Made by a program: the position numbers and the translations under genes | NCBI RefSeq assembly: GCF_023534745.1 | Contig: NZ_JAMHJQ010000023.1 | Location: forward strand, 1-64,000 | Origin: Streptomyces sp. 35G-GA-8 | GTDB taxonomy: Bacteria > Actinomycetota > Actinomycetes > Streptomycetales > Streptomycetaceae | Direction of reading: 5' to 3' | DNA length: 64,000 nt | The notes under the pieces: generated by a model | Database searches by the model: none | What the model saw: the letters and a program-made list of their open reading frames with translations, nothing else | Told to the model about the DNA's origin: nothing | Part shown: piece by piece, positions 19,401 through 26,813 of the stretch | Numbering within the stretch: the first letter of the stretch is position 1 | Layout: the number at the start of each line of letters is the position of its first letter

Positions 19401-19672
19401 ACATCGACGAGATCAGCCTGCGGGCCGCCTCACCGACCTACGGCGCCACCGTCGAGGTCCGCACCGGTAACCCCGAAGGTCCGACCGTCGCCACCATCAA
19501 GACCACCCCGACCGGCGGCTGGCAGACGTACCAGAACTTCAAGGCCCCGGTCAGTGGTGCCAGTGCGACGGACAGCGGTCCGCTGTACTTCGTCAAGACC
19601 ACCGGCGAACTCAATGTGAACTGGGTCGATTTCATCGGCCAGGGCATCACGGAGGAGGCGCCTTCGGCGTGA
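16469..19672 (+). CDS. secreted multidomain protein: ThuA - glucose/sorbosone dehydrogenase-like - PKD - CBM6
   Basis: 1067 residues; the ATG at 16469 is preferred because GAGG lies five bases upstream. Signal peptide (AARVVAAVLALLLVTAGAAA). Residues ~66-280 are a ThuA domain (FSKTAGYRHG, GGGYAGVHAASDTEYDW, GTMGAEHPIAWC). Residues ~297-724 are a six-bladed quinoprotein GSDH-like propeller (GLLGIALDPDFDKNGWVYLY, CCHAGGAMEFDGDGNLY, GFRNPFRIGIDP). A PKD domain follows at ~726-809 (SPIARFTQD, YSWDFDGDGT), then a beta-sandwich linker and a CBM6 at ~922-1062 (AEHFDSTGRV, WIENGDYWSWDPVNL). This architecture is common in Streptomyces and linked to extracellular sugar metabolism, but the reaction is unproven. 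The next reading frame overlaps its stop. Confidence 0.88.
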   Translation: MPYLPLSDPHRFQRLHRFQRLRRSAARVVAAVLALLLVTAGAAAAQPAAQPATQPTARPAAKKTEPFDALVFSKTAGYRHGAIPAGIAAIEKLGEKNGFSVTATEDASVFTDETLATYEVVVFLSTTGDVLNADQQAAFERYIEAGGGYAGVHAASDTEYDWAWYGDLVGAYFKTHPAPQSASVKVEDPAHPSTAKLPVRWERTDEWYDFRANPRGNVHVLASLDETSYTGGTMGAEHPIAWCQNYEGGRSWYTGMGHEVASYTDAKFLSHLLGGLRTAAGVLPADCTASLTSGFQKVPVDENTSNPMELVISEDGRVFYIDRGGEIRVVRTDGTVVSAGKLGVYTGQEFGLLGIALDPDFDKNGWVYLYYSPAGTESVDRVSRFEVKDDDTLDLAGEKVLLKVDVQREQCCHAGGAMEFDGDGNLYIAIGDNTNPFASDGYTPIDESAGRTAWDAQATSANSAVLNGKVLRIKPRKNGTYSIPKGNLFRPGTPDTRPEIYAMGFRNPFRIGIDPATDNLFVADYGPDAGSVSPTRGPDGRIEWNIVDKPGFYGWPYCVGANTPYNDHDFATGTSGAAFDCSAPVNDSPNNTGIEQLPAAQPAELWMGKSTTGVPEIGTSGAPLTSGAYDYEAKLDSERKWPAYFDGKAIYGDWNNGRLFTVQPDQRRTGVSDVNALLDGMDFTRPHAMQFGPDGALYVIDWGSGFGGNNADSGVYRVDYVQGNRSPIARFTQDRTSGPAPLTVAFDAGESNDPDGTPISYSWDFDGDGTQDSTARTPSFTYTEPGLFTAQLTVTDPDGRTAVAGVDITAGNTAPTIEVKAPVDGGLFTFGDTIAYEVTVTDPEDGPVDCEEVIVQPGLGHDEHGHGYEQHRGCSGTFPLPGDAGHTGANIFGTVTVTYTDHGNGDVPALTSQEVLVLQTKHREAEHFDSTGRVPSAPAGGDIGVGVGPTGDTAGGGQNIGWIENGDYWSWDPVNLTNIDEISLRAASPTYGATVEVRTGNPEGPTVATIKTTPTGGWQTYQNFKAPVSGASATDSGPLYFVKTTGELNVNWVDFIGQGITEEAPSA

Positions 19673-19812
19673 CATCGCCCGATGTCTCGCGGCGCGTCTT
19701 CATCGCCGGTACCGCCGCCCTCGGCGCGGTACCGGCGGTGACCGGCCGGGCTCACGCCGCTCCGAGCGGCGTGGGCCCGGCCCCCGTCAAGGCCCCCCGC
19801 ACGTACAGATGA
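19669..19812 (+). pseudogene. truncated Tat-signal gene fragment coupled to the ThuA/GSDH gene
   Basis: A GTG overlaps the preceding stop by four bases (GTGA), with GGAGGAGG ten bases upstream. It opens 47 codons: an N-terminus SRRVFIAGTAALGAVPAVTG, a textbook twin-arginine signal peptide ending near AHA-AP, then a short Pro-rich stretch and a stop. Nothing of the mature enzyme remains. The start signals are intact, so this is the beginning of a Tat-exported partner gene whose body was deleted. Confidence 0.7.
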
Positions 19813-19895
19813 GCAAGCGCGTCATCCTGTACGGGTGTCCAGCGATCTTGCGCGCGTCGGGACGCCAAGGCACCGCCCTCGCCCTGCCGCCCGCC

Positions 19896-21749
19896 TCAGC
19901 GGGGCGACGATGTCCTGGCGTGGAGGACCTCGTCGAGAGATTCCGCACGCCAGTGCCCGAGCAGTTCATGGAAGGCGGACGCGCTGTGGGGGTAGACGTA
20001 TCCGTTGGGGCGGCCACGGCCCTCCCTGTTGTAGTAGCCGGGTGTGCATTCCGCATGGAACCACTCGTGGTCCGGGGCCTCCTCGGCCATGGTTTTGATC
20101 CAGACGTCCTCGGCCTCACGGGTGGGTTCGATGAGGGCGTCCTTGGCCTCGGCGGCCTCGATCAGGGCGGCGGCGTGAACAGCCTGTTCATCCAGGATGT
20201 GGGTGAAATTGACACTGACCGCGCCGTACGGGCCGCCCACCTGGATCAGGTTGGGGAAGCCGTTGCTGGTGAAGCCGTGCAGGGTGCGCGGGCCCTGCCG
20301 CCACGCGGTCAACAGATCGACGCCACCGCGGCCGCGCACCGGCAGCCGCCCTGACAGGACACCCGAGACACCGACGGAGAATCCCGTGGCGAAGATCAGG
20401 CAGTCGAGTGCGTATGCGGTGCCGGCGACGACGACTCCATGCTCGGTGATCCGCTCGATGCCGTGGGTGTCGGCCGTGTCCACCAAGGTGACGTTGTCCC
20501 GGTTGAACGCCGGGTAGTACAGGTCGGAGAAGGCGGGCCGCTTGCAGGCGTAGCGATACCAGGGTTTGAGCCGCTCGGCCGTCTCCGGGTCGGCGACGAT
20601 GTCCTCGACCCGGGCGCGCAGTTCGTTCATCTTGGCGGCGTCGGCTGCTTCATAGGCGGCTTCGTACGTCCGGCGCGCGTCGGCATCGGTGCCCTGGCCG
20701 TCGATGGCCCGGCCGTCGCGGCGGTAGCTGGGCAGGAGCTTCTCCAGCAGCGGAGCCGACCGCGTCCAGCCGTCCGCCACGAAGTCGGTCTCCGAGCCGG
20801 CCTCCCCCGCCGCTCGCTCACCCGCGACGATGCGCAGGAAGTTCTCGCGGCGCTCGCGGGCCCAGCCGTCGCGGTGGGCGCCCACGTCCTCCGCGGTGGT
20901 GGGGCGGTTGCCGCGTACGTCCACGCTGGAGGGGGTGCGCTGGAAAACGTAGAGGTGCGCGGCGTCCTCGGCCAGCATCGGTATCGCCTGGATGCCGGTG
21001 GCGCCGGTGCCCACGATGCCTACGCGCTTGTCCGCCAGCCCGGTCAGGCCGCCGTCCGGGGTGCCGCCGGTATAGGCGTAGTCCCAGCGCGAGGTGTGGA
21101 AGGCATGCCCCTTGAAGTCCTCGATGCCCGGGATCCCGGGCAGCTTCGGGTCCGACAGCGTGCCGGTCGCGGTCACGACGTAGGTGGCACGGAAGGCATC
21201 CCCGCGGTCGGTGGCCACGGCCCAGGTCTCGGATGCCTCGTCCCAGGCCAGGGACGTGACCGTGGTGGAGAACAGCGCGTCCGCGTCGAGACCGAACTTC
21301 CGCGCGATGCGCATCGCGTGGTGGCGGATCTCCTCGCCGGGGGCGTACTTCCAGCGCGGCACATAACCCGTCTCGTCGAGCATCGGCAGATAGACGTGTG
21401 CCTCGACGTCGCAGTGGACTCCGGGGTATCGGTTCCAGTACCAGGTCCCGCCGAAGTCCCCGCCCCGTTCGACGATCCGGACGCGGCGCACCCCGCGCTG
21501 CCGCAACCGCGCACCGGCGAGAATTCCGCCGAACCCGCCACCGACGACGGCGACATCGACCCGGTCGCGCAGCGGTTCACGCTTCAGGGGCCCCTCGACG
21601 TACGGGTCGGCGGCGTAGGACGAGCCCGGCTCGGTCTCGGCGGCGCGGTACTGACGTATCCCATCGGGACGCACCCGCCGCTCGCGTTCCACGTGATAGC
21701 GGTCCCTGAGTGCGGCGAGTTCCTCGCCGGAGGGGTGACCGTCGTTCAT
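19896..21749 (-). CDS. Baeyer-Villiger-type flavin monooxygenase
   Basis: 617 residues. Two Rossmann motifs are present: FAD site VAVVGGGFGG (about residue 60) and NADPH site VGIVGTGATG. Between them is the type I Baeyer-Villiger monooxygenase fingerprint FKGHAFHTSRWD (FxGxxxHxxxW). ATG at 21749 has GAGG eight bases upstream. Such enzymes insert oxygen into ketones using FAD, NADPH and O2, giving esters or lactones. It is divergent from an SMP-30-type lipoprotein (a lactonase-like fold) and lies beside a TetR operator palindrome, so ketone-to-lactone oxidation followed by hydrolysis, under TetR control, is a reasonable inference. The natural substrate cannot be told. Confidence 0.92.
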   Translation of the reverse strand: MNDGHPSGEELAALRDRYHVERERRVRPDGIRQYRAAETEPGSSYAADPYVEGPLKREPLRDRVDVAVVGGGFGGILAGARLRQRGVRRVRIVERGGDFGGTWYWNRYPGVHCDVEAHVYLPMLDETGYVPRWKYAPGEEIRHHAMRIARKFGLDADALFSTTVTSLAWDEASETWAVATDRGDAFRATYVVTATGTLSDPKLPGIPGIEDFKGHAFHTSRWDYAYTGGTPDGGLTGLADKRVGIVGTGATGIQAIPMLAEDAAHLYVFQRTPSSVDVRGNRPTTAEDVGAHRDGWARERRENFLRIVAGERAAGEAGSETDFVADGWTRSAPLLEKLLPSYRRDGRAIDGQGTDADARRTYEAAYEAADAAKMNELRARVEDIVADPETAERLKPWYRYACKRPAFSDLYYPAFNRDNVTLVDTADTHGIERITEHGVVVAGTAYALDCLIFATGFSVGVSGVLSGRLPVRGRGGVDLLTAWRQGPRTLHGFTSNGFPNLIQVGGPYGAVSVNFTHILDEQAVHAAALIEAAEAKDALIEPTREAEDVWIKTMAEEAPDHEWFHAECTPGYYNREGRGRPNGYVYPHSASAFHELLGHWRAESLDEVLHARTSSPR

Positions 21750-21865
21750 GCCGGGGCCTCGATCCTGTCGCTGAAAGGTGAGCACGGCGGTGCGGATCGG
21801 GAGCCTTTCTCGCCGTGCATGTGCGAACGGTCCCTCCACACGAGCCTTCTGCGGTAGCGTAGCAA

Positions 21866-21889
21866 CAACCGGACAGTGTTGTCCGGTTG
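21866..21889. promoter_or_regulatory. 24-bp inverted repeat, TetR operator candidate
   Basis: Arms CAACCGGACA and TGTCCGGTTG are perfect 10-base inverted repeats separated by GTGT. The site lies in the 270-base divergent region between the monooxygenase and the SMP-30 gene. Size and symmetry match TetR-family operators, and a TetR gene lies about 1.2 kb away. Confidence 0.75.
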
Positions 21890-22019
21890 CCTCCGGGGCG
21901 GCGCACGATGCCTGCGTCACAGCCGGCCGGGAGGACACCGCGGTGCCTCGGGCACCGCTCCGGGGCGCCCGAGGTTCGCGCCCGACGACCTGCAAACAGC
22001 GGAAAAGGAGATCGCCGCC

Positions 22020-23048
22020 ATGCGACGACGGCCGACTCGACACCTCACCGTGCTCACCGCGATCGGTGCGCTGATGCTCGCCGGGTGCGGTACGACCCCC
22101 GGCGAACGCGACGACCCCGACGACCGGGGAGCCTCCGGCGCCGGCGGGAACGTCGTCGCGCGGGAGGTGATGCGTCTGACGACCGAGCACGAGGAGACGG
22201 GGATGACGCTGCTGGAGGGCCCCGTCTTCGACGAGGACGGTCATCTCCTCGTGGTGGACGTCACCGCCCCCGCCGACGAGCCGAAGGTGCTGCGCGTCGA
22301 TGTCCGGAAGAAGACGTCGCGCCCCTTCTTCACCGACGAGCGGGGGGCCTACACATCGGCCCAGTTCAGCCCGTACGACGGACGCCTGTATCTGACCGAC
22401 TTCGCCAATGGCGACATCGTCAGCCTCGACTCCGACGGCGGCGACCGGCGGACCTTCTTCGGCGGCGAGGTCGACGGTACACGGATGCATCCCGACGACA
22501 TCGCGTTCGACCAGGACGGCAATCTGTACATCAGCGACTCGGGCACATACGGCCAGGAGAACCCTGAAGGACGGGTCATACGCATCGACCGTACCGGCGA
22601 CCACGCCGCCGTCCTGGCGGACGAACTGGCCTCGGCCAACGGGATCTCCTTCGACGCCGACTACGACGGGCTCTGGTTCAGCGAACTCACCGAGAACCGG
22701 ATCTCATACCTCCTGCTCGACGGCGACGGAAAGGTGGCATCACGGCACACCGCCATCCATGTCAACGGCGGCACGGCCCAGACGGACTCCATCGCCGTGG
22801 ACGCCGACGGCAACCTCTACCAGGGGCTGCACGGCCGCCCCGGCATCGTCGTCTACAGCGCGAGCGGCGAGTTGCTGACCACCGTCGACGTTCCGTCCGC
22901 CCGGGCCGAAGGGCTGACCTCGGCGACGAATGTCGCGATCACGCCCGGTGGGACCAAGGCGTATATGACCGTCAGCGGACCGGCGGGCGGATATCTGTAC
23001 GCCTTCGACGCCTTGGCGGAGGGGATCCGCCAGTCCAACGGGGGCTGA
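22020..23048 (+). CDS. SMP-30/gluconolactonase-like lipoprotein
   Basis: 342 residues, ATG with AAGGAG upstream. The lipoprotein signal ends LMLAGC (Cys 23). The rest is a six-bladed beta-propeller of the SMP-30/LRE family: EGPVFDEDGHLLVVDV, YDGRLYLTDFANGDI, HPDDIAFDQDGNLYISD, ASANGISFDADYDGLWFSEL, all with the expected acidic and Asn metal ligands. Members are calcium- or zinc-dependent lactonases or esterases; here the protein would be anchored outside the membrane. Placed divergent from a Baeyer-Villiger monooxygenase, it could open lactones, though export makes a direct relay less certain. Confidence 0.86.
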   Translation: MRRRPTRHLTVLTAIGALMLAGCGTTPGERDDPDDRGASGAGGNVVAREVMRLTTEHEETGMTLLEGPVFDEDGHLLVVDVTAPADEPKVLRVDVRKKTSRPFFTDERGAYTSAQFSPYDGRLYLTDFANGDIVSLDSDGGDRRTFFGGEVDGTRMHPDDIAFDQDGNLYISDSGTYGQENPEGRVIRIDRTGDHAAVLADELASANGISFDADYDGLWFSELTENRISYLLLDGDGKVASRHTAIHVNGGTAQTDSIAVDADGNLYQGLHGRPGIVVYSASGELLTTVDVPSARAEGLTSATNVAITPGGTKAYMTVSGPAGGYLYAFDALAEGIRQSNGG

Positions 23049-23059
23049 ACCTCCGATCG

Positions 23060-23668
23060 TCAGCCGACCGGGTGGGGCGGCCGGACTCCGAACAACCGCA
23101 CCGCTCCCACCTCGACGCCGAGCAGCCGCCAGGCGGCCAGTGCACGACGCTCCCGTACCTCATGGGTGGGGCCGACAGCGGCACCCGAGACCATGGCCAC
23201 GGCAAGGACGAGGTCCTCCGCCGTGCCCAGTCGATGCCCGGGCGGCAGGTGCTGCTCCAGTGCCCGTCCGACCCTGCTGCCCAGATCCTCGACGTAGGCA
23301 CGTCCGGTGTGGTGCTCTCCCACCCATTCGACTCGGAGCAGCGCGGTGAACGCGTCCGACTGCGCCACATGCCAGGTCAGCACACCGAGAAGCCCCTCCA
23401 GCGTCGCGCCCTCAGCCGCCGCGGCCTCCTCGATGTCCCGTACGTTCTCCTCCAGAACCGCGGACACGAGCGCGTCCCGGTTGGGAAAGTGCCGGTAGAG
23501 GACCCCTTGACCGACCCCGGCCCGGCGCGCGATCCCGGACAGGGCGACATCCAGGCCGCGTTCCGCGTAGATCTCCCGAGCCGCCGCGATGAGCGCGGCA
23601 CGGTTACCCGCGGCGGCCCGGGGCCCCTCGTTCGCCCGGCGCGCGTCCGGTCTGTCTGCTTCGGTCAT
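23060..23668 (-). CDS. TetR-family regulator
   Basis: 202 residues. The N-terminal DNA-binding region is typical: RAALIAAAREIYAERG, then IARRAGVGQGVLYRHFPNRD, with the recognition helix in GVLYRHF. The C-terminal helical ligand domain is not diagnostic. ATG at 23668 was chosen; an upstream in-frame ATG would add residues before the usual TetR start. It is convergent with the SMP-30 gene (12 bases between stops) and is the likely ligand of the 21866 palindrome. Confidence 0.92.
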   Translation of the reverse strand: MTEADRPDARRANEGPRAAAGNRAALIAAAREIYAERGLDVALSGIARRAGVGQGVLYRHFPNRDALVSAVLEENVRDIEEAAAAEGATLEGLLGVLTWHVAQSDAFTALLRVEWVGEHHTGRAYVEDLGSRVGRALEQHLPPGHRLGTAEDLVLAVAMVSGAAVGPTHEVRERRALAAWRLLGVEVGAVRLFGVRPPHPVG

Positions 23669-23728
23669 CCCGCCAGCGTATCGAGACCCCTGGGCGAACA
23701 TAAGGCGAGGCTCCCCGCGCACGGATCG

Positions 23729-23806
23729 AGGCGGGGGCGTCCGCCCGGACGCCCCCGCCTCCACGGGGGATGACCGGTCGATCTTCGCGGGGCGAAGATC
23801 GACCGG
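23729..23806. terminator. two tandem perfect hairpins
   Basis: Stem 1: 15-base arms at 23729-23743 and 23746-23760. Stem 2: 15-base arms at 23774-23788 and 23792-23806, loop GGG. They follow the stop of the leftward SDR gene (23814) and precede the TetR start, so they are a double intrinsic terminator insulating TetR from read-through. Confidence 0.8.
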
Positions 23807-23813
23807 CCAGGTC

Positions 23814-24596
23814 CTAGGCGTAGAAGGCGCCCCCGCCGTCGACGGACATGGTGGTTCCGGTGACGTAGGACGCGTCCGGCCCGGCGAGGAAGACCGCGGT
23901 GCGGCCCACGTCGCTCTCGGCGTCACCGGACCGGGGGATGGAGAGTGCCGCGGTGACGCCCTGATAGTCGTCCGGGTGCGCTTTGAAGTGGGCGTCGGCG
24001 GCCGGAGTGAGGACGAAGGGGGCGAGACAGTTCACCGTGATGCCGTCTTTGCCCCACTCACGGGCGGCCGAGCGCGTGAGGGCTCCGATCGCCCCCTTGG
24101 CCGCCACATAGGCCGAGTATCCCGCCATGCCCGTCAGCTCCGAGGCCGAGCGCAGGTTGATCACGCGTCCATAGCCGTCCTTCAGATACGGGTAGCACGC
24201 GCGCATGAAGAAGAAGGAGGCCAGCGGGCCGGTGCCGAACGCCAGGGCCAAGTCCTCGTCGGTGACCTCGGCCAGTGGGACGCCCGCACGTGCAGCCTGC
24301 GCGTTGTTGACCAGGATGTCGACCGTGCCGTAACGCTCGACGGCGGCAGCCACCGCGACCTCGACCGCGGCGGAGTCGCGGATGTCGGCAGTCAGGGCCA
24401 GACCGGACGCGCCGGCGGCTTCGATGGCAGCCACGGTCTCTTGTGCGGCGTCGCCGTTGATGTCGACGACGGCGACCGAGGCGCCTTCCTTGGCCAAGGC
24501 CAGGGAGATGCCGCGGCCCACCCCACCTCCCGCGCCGGTGACGATCGCGATCTTCCCGTCGAGTGTTCCCCCCTGAGCTGCGAAAATATCCGACAT
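23814..24596 (-). CDS. SDR-family oxidoreductase with a 5' end borrowed from attachment-site DNA
   Basis: 260 residues. Classical SDR: cofactor motif VTGAGGGVGRG, NNAQA (the NNAG position), active site S..14..YSAYVAAKG (YxxxK at YVAAK), and C-terminal GTTMSVDGGG. It reduces or oxidises a carbonyl/hydroxyl using NAD(P)H; substrate unknown. The first nine codons (MSDIFAAQG) lie inside a 75-base block duplicated at 46380, where they have no SDR behind them. The ATG is only a few bases from a tRNA-Pro 3' end and has no ribosome binding site. The native start was probably lost or replaced by recombination; expression is doubtful. Confidence 0.85.
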   Translation of the reverse strand: MSDIFAAQGGTLDGKIAIVTGAGGGVGRGISLALAKEGASVAVVDINGDAAQETVAAIEAAGASGLALTADIRDSAAVEVAVAAAVERYGTVDILVNNAQAARAGVPLAEVTDEDLALAFGTGPLASFFFMRACYPYLKDGYGRVINLRSASELTGMAGYSAYVAAKGAIGALTRSAAREWGKDGITVNCLAPFVLTPAADAHFKAHPDDYQGVTAALSIPRSGDAESDVGRTAVFLAGPDASYVTGTTMSVDGGGAFYA

Positions 24597-24644
24597 CACT
24601 GTCGGGACGACAGGATTTGAACCTGCGACCCCTTTGACCCCCAG
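24570..24644 (-). repeat. tRNA-Pro(GGG) 3' half, attachment-site copy 1
   Basis: Read on the minus strand, 24599-24644 gives the anticodon loop CTGGGGG, the variable and T arm (GGTTCAAATCC) and the acceptor end GTCGTCCCGACA of a proline tRNA with GGG anticodon. The 5' half is missing. The whole 75-base block is repeated at 46380-46453 with a single T insertion here. It marks the left boundary of the integrated elements. Confidence 0.85.
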
Positions 24645-24723
24645 AAGCGTGGGCCACCCGAATTATCTGCACATAAAAGACTTAATCCGGGTGCACATCG
24701 TGCGCGGAAGATCCTGCCGTGTG

Positions 24724-25611
24724 CTATCGCGCGCACCGTGTGGTCCCCAACTGGTCCCCAGGCGTTGCCCCTGCCGAAAACCTCATCCACCCTGAGGACG
24801 GCTCCACGGGCCGGGCGGGATGTCCCGTGACGTGCAGCAGGCGGGTCACGGCCTCTTGGCGGGCTTCGGCGGTGCCTCCATGGGCAGGCCCCGCGAGTTC
24901 ATCATGGCTGATCACGGTCACCGCCGGGTGCCGCGCCAGCCATTGGCAGCGGCGGGCCTCCTCCATGCCGGGGAAGGCGAGGTCGGTCAGGGCGAGGGTG
25001 ATTCTGCCGTCCATGGTGGGCAGGGCGCCGACGATGTCCCGGTAGATGAGGTGGTCGGGCAGGGATCCGACACGCTCCGCGGGTCCGGAGAGCAGTTGGA
25101 TCTGGCTGATGATCCGGTCGCGTACGTCGCGGTGATGAAAGATGATCGGCGGCTGCCCATCCGCGTGCCAGGCGCGCAGGAGGCCGGCCTCAACCCGCTG
25201 GAGGTCGAGGGCGGTAACGTACCAGCAGCCCCGGCCCAGCAGAAGACGGTGCGGTTCGCCGCCCGGCACCCGGGCCAACCGTCCTTCGAGTGCGGGATCC
25301 ACAAGTGAGGCGAGGGTGACCGGCTGGCTCAGGTGAGTCCACCACACCCGCCACACGGCGCTGACCGCTTCCTGGAACGCCGAGTTCAGCCCGTTCCGCT
25401 CTCCGTCCCGTCTGCGCAGCAGCTGTACGGCCCGGTCCTGACCGAAGGCGGCCGCCAGCAGGTGCTCCTGGGCTCCCCCGACCACCGCCCGCTCCCCAGC
25501 ATCCGGGGCGTCGCAGGTCCGACAGGGGTACTGGATCAAGCTGGCGGTGGTCAGGACCGCGACGGCATCGCTCCTGCCCGGACAGAAGGCCGGCCTTGCT
25601 GTCCCGGGCAA
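24724..25611 (-). CDS. hypothetical protein, possibly sulfotransferase-like
   Basis: Up to 295 residues; the start is uncertain because there is no clear ribosome binding site at the first Met. The central part reads LLGRGCWYVTALDLQRVEAG, then IIFHHRDVRDRIISQIQLL, then VITHDELAG-like VISHDELAGPA near the C-terminus. The R-D-x-R-D-x-x-x-S pattern resembles the 3'-phosphate-binding segment of PAPS sulfotransferases, but an N-terminal PAPS loop is not obvious, so the assignment is weak. A possible CxxC (PCRTCDAP) lies near the N-terminus. It is the first gene inside the left attachment site and reads toward it. Balanced amino acid composition supports real coding. Confidence 0.5.
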   Translation of the reverse strand: MPGTARPAFCPGRSDAVAVLTTASLIQYPCRTCDAPDAGERAVVGGAQEHLLAAAFGQDRAVQLLRRRDGERNGLNSAFQEAVSAVWRVWWTHLSQPVTLASLVDPALEGRLARVPGGEPHRLLLGRGCWYVTALDLQRVEAGLLRAWHADGQPPIIFHHRDVRDRIISQIQLLSGPAERVGSLPDHLIYRDIVGALPTMDGRITLALTDLAFPGMEEARRCQWLARHPAVTVISHDELAGPAHGGTAEARQEAVTRLLHVTGHPARPVEPSSGWMRFSAGATPGDQLGTTRCAR

Positions 25612-25674
25612 TCACGGACAACGGTCACCGGGCCGCACCGTTCCGGCGGCCGTCGCGGTCCCACGGTCCTGCTG

Positions 25675-26499
25675 TCAGGCCCAGGGGTCGAAGGGGATGC
25701 CGGACGGCTTGGAGGCGTTCAGGAGGTTCCGGAAGCGGTCGTCCTTGTCCGTGGTCTTGATGGTGGCCGACCCGAAGTCCGCGTTCATCAGACGGTCCCG
25801 CAGAGCGGTGCTGGGCCACCCGTTCCAGTCCACGATGGCGGGCTGGCGCCAGTTGTGGTAGTGGTTCTCCGGCGGCTCGTCGTTGCTGTTGGCGAGCCGG
25901 AAGAAGTGGGTGCCCAGACCCTCCTTGTGGTAGACGACCTTGGGGTGGGAACCGTCGAAGCGCACCTGCGAACGCGGGTAGGTCACCTGGCTGGAGTGCT
26001 GCGTGGTCGTGACGTACTCCACCTGGTTGGACGCCTGGCTGATCCAGGAGATCACGTGCTCGAAGTCATGGCGGTGACCACCGAGTCCGCTGCCGGGGAG
26101 GGCCTGGTCCTTCTCGAAGTAGCTGGCGTATACGACCGCGCACCACCCGTTGTTGCACTTCGAGCGGGCGTAGGTCTGGGTCCGGTCCAGGTCGGACTGG
26201 TCACGGCAGTTGCCGTTGACCGCGCCCGAGGTGTTCAGACCGGGATTGAGCGTTCCGTCGGGTGCGATGGCGGCGACGGGGTAGCAGCCGTCGCCGTCGT
26301 AGTCGTACGCGGGCGAGAAGGACGCCTCGTAACCCCCGGCGTTCTGGGGCAGGTTCGGCAGATTGTCGGCGTGAGCCACCGACGTCGGCAGTACCACACT
26401 CAGGACCGTGGCGCCGACCAGCGCCCCCAGCCAGGACCGCTTCCGCTTGAAGTACGCCGGAGTCGCCTTACCTGCTGCGGGCGATGACATTTTGTCCAT
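25675..26499 (-). CDS. NPP1-family necrosis-inducing (Nep1-like) protein
   Basis: 274 residues, ATG with GAGAGGAC upstream. Signal peptide SWLGALVGATVLSVVLPTSV. The diagnostic heptapeptide of Nep1-like proteins (GHRHDWE) is present as GHRHDFE, followed by HVISWI. Other family traits are the cysteine pair around VNGNCRDQSD and SKCNNGWCAVVYASYF and the C-terminal NHYHNWRQPAIVDWNGWP. In plants such proteins bind sphingolipids of the outer membrane and cause leakage and necrosis; bacterial homologues occur in plant pathogens and also in many soil Streptomyces. The Trp-to-Phe change in the motif leaves activity open. It lies within a mobile segment, so it was probably acquired horizontally. Confidence 0.9.
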   Translation of the reverse strand: MDKMSSPAAGKATPAYFKRKRSWLGALVGATVLSVVLPTSVAHADNLPNLPQNAGGYEASFSPAYDYDGDGCYPVAAIAPDGTLNPGLNTSGAVNGNCRDQSDLDRTQTYARSKCNNGWCAVVYASYFEKDQALPGSGLGGHRHDFEHVISWISQASNQVEYVTTTQHSSQVTYPRSQVRFDGSHPKVVYHKEGLGTHFFRLANSNDEPPENHYHNWRQPAIVDWNGWPSTALRDRLMNADFGSATIKTTDKDDRFRNLLNASKPSGIPFDPWA

Positions 26500-26813
26500 G
26501 TCCGTCCTCTCGGATGACTCAGCGAGCAGCCGACGCGGTGCCGACGCGGCCGAGTGATGGCTGCCGAGAGCATCCCCTACGGGAGTGTCCATGACAGGCT
26601 CTTCTGAAGAGCACTCCGGTGAACCGCTCCTGAACAAGATCGATCCCCCCGCGACAGCCCCGATCCTCATACATCCAGGTACGGCTGGGCGGAACGAACT
26701 GCGTTACACCGCGGGACAGTCCCGCTCCCCGCGCCCGCGGGCACGGCACTTGGGTCGTCGTCTGCCTTGGAGCGTGGAGGGAGACGGATCAACTCGGCCG
26801 ACTTCCGGACAGG

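Noticed and set aside
25709-25723. 14 of 15 match between the start of the mini-array guide and the 3' part of the Nep1-like gene (GGAGGCGTTC-GGAG)
   Set aside because: The flank on the PAM side is CTT rather than an AAG-type PAM, the match does not continue, and the site is coding sequence with no regulatory sense; probably chance.
25333-26487. 384-codon plus-strand frame across the Nep1-like gene
   Set aside because: Antisense shadow of a clearly recognised secreted protein.
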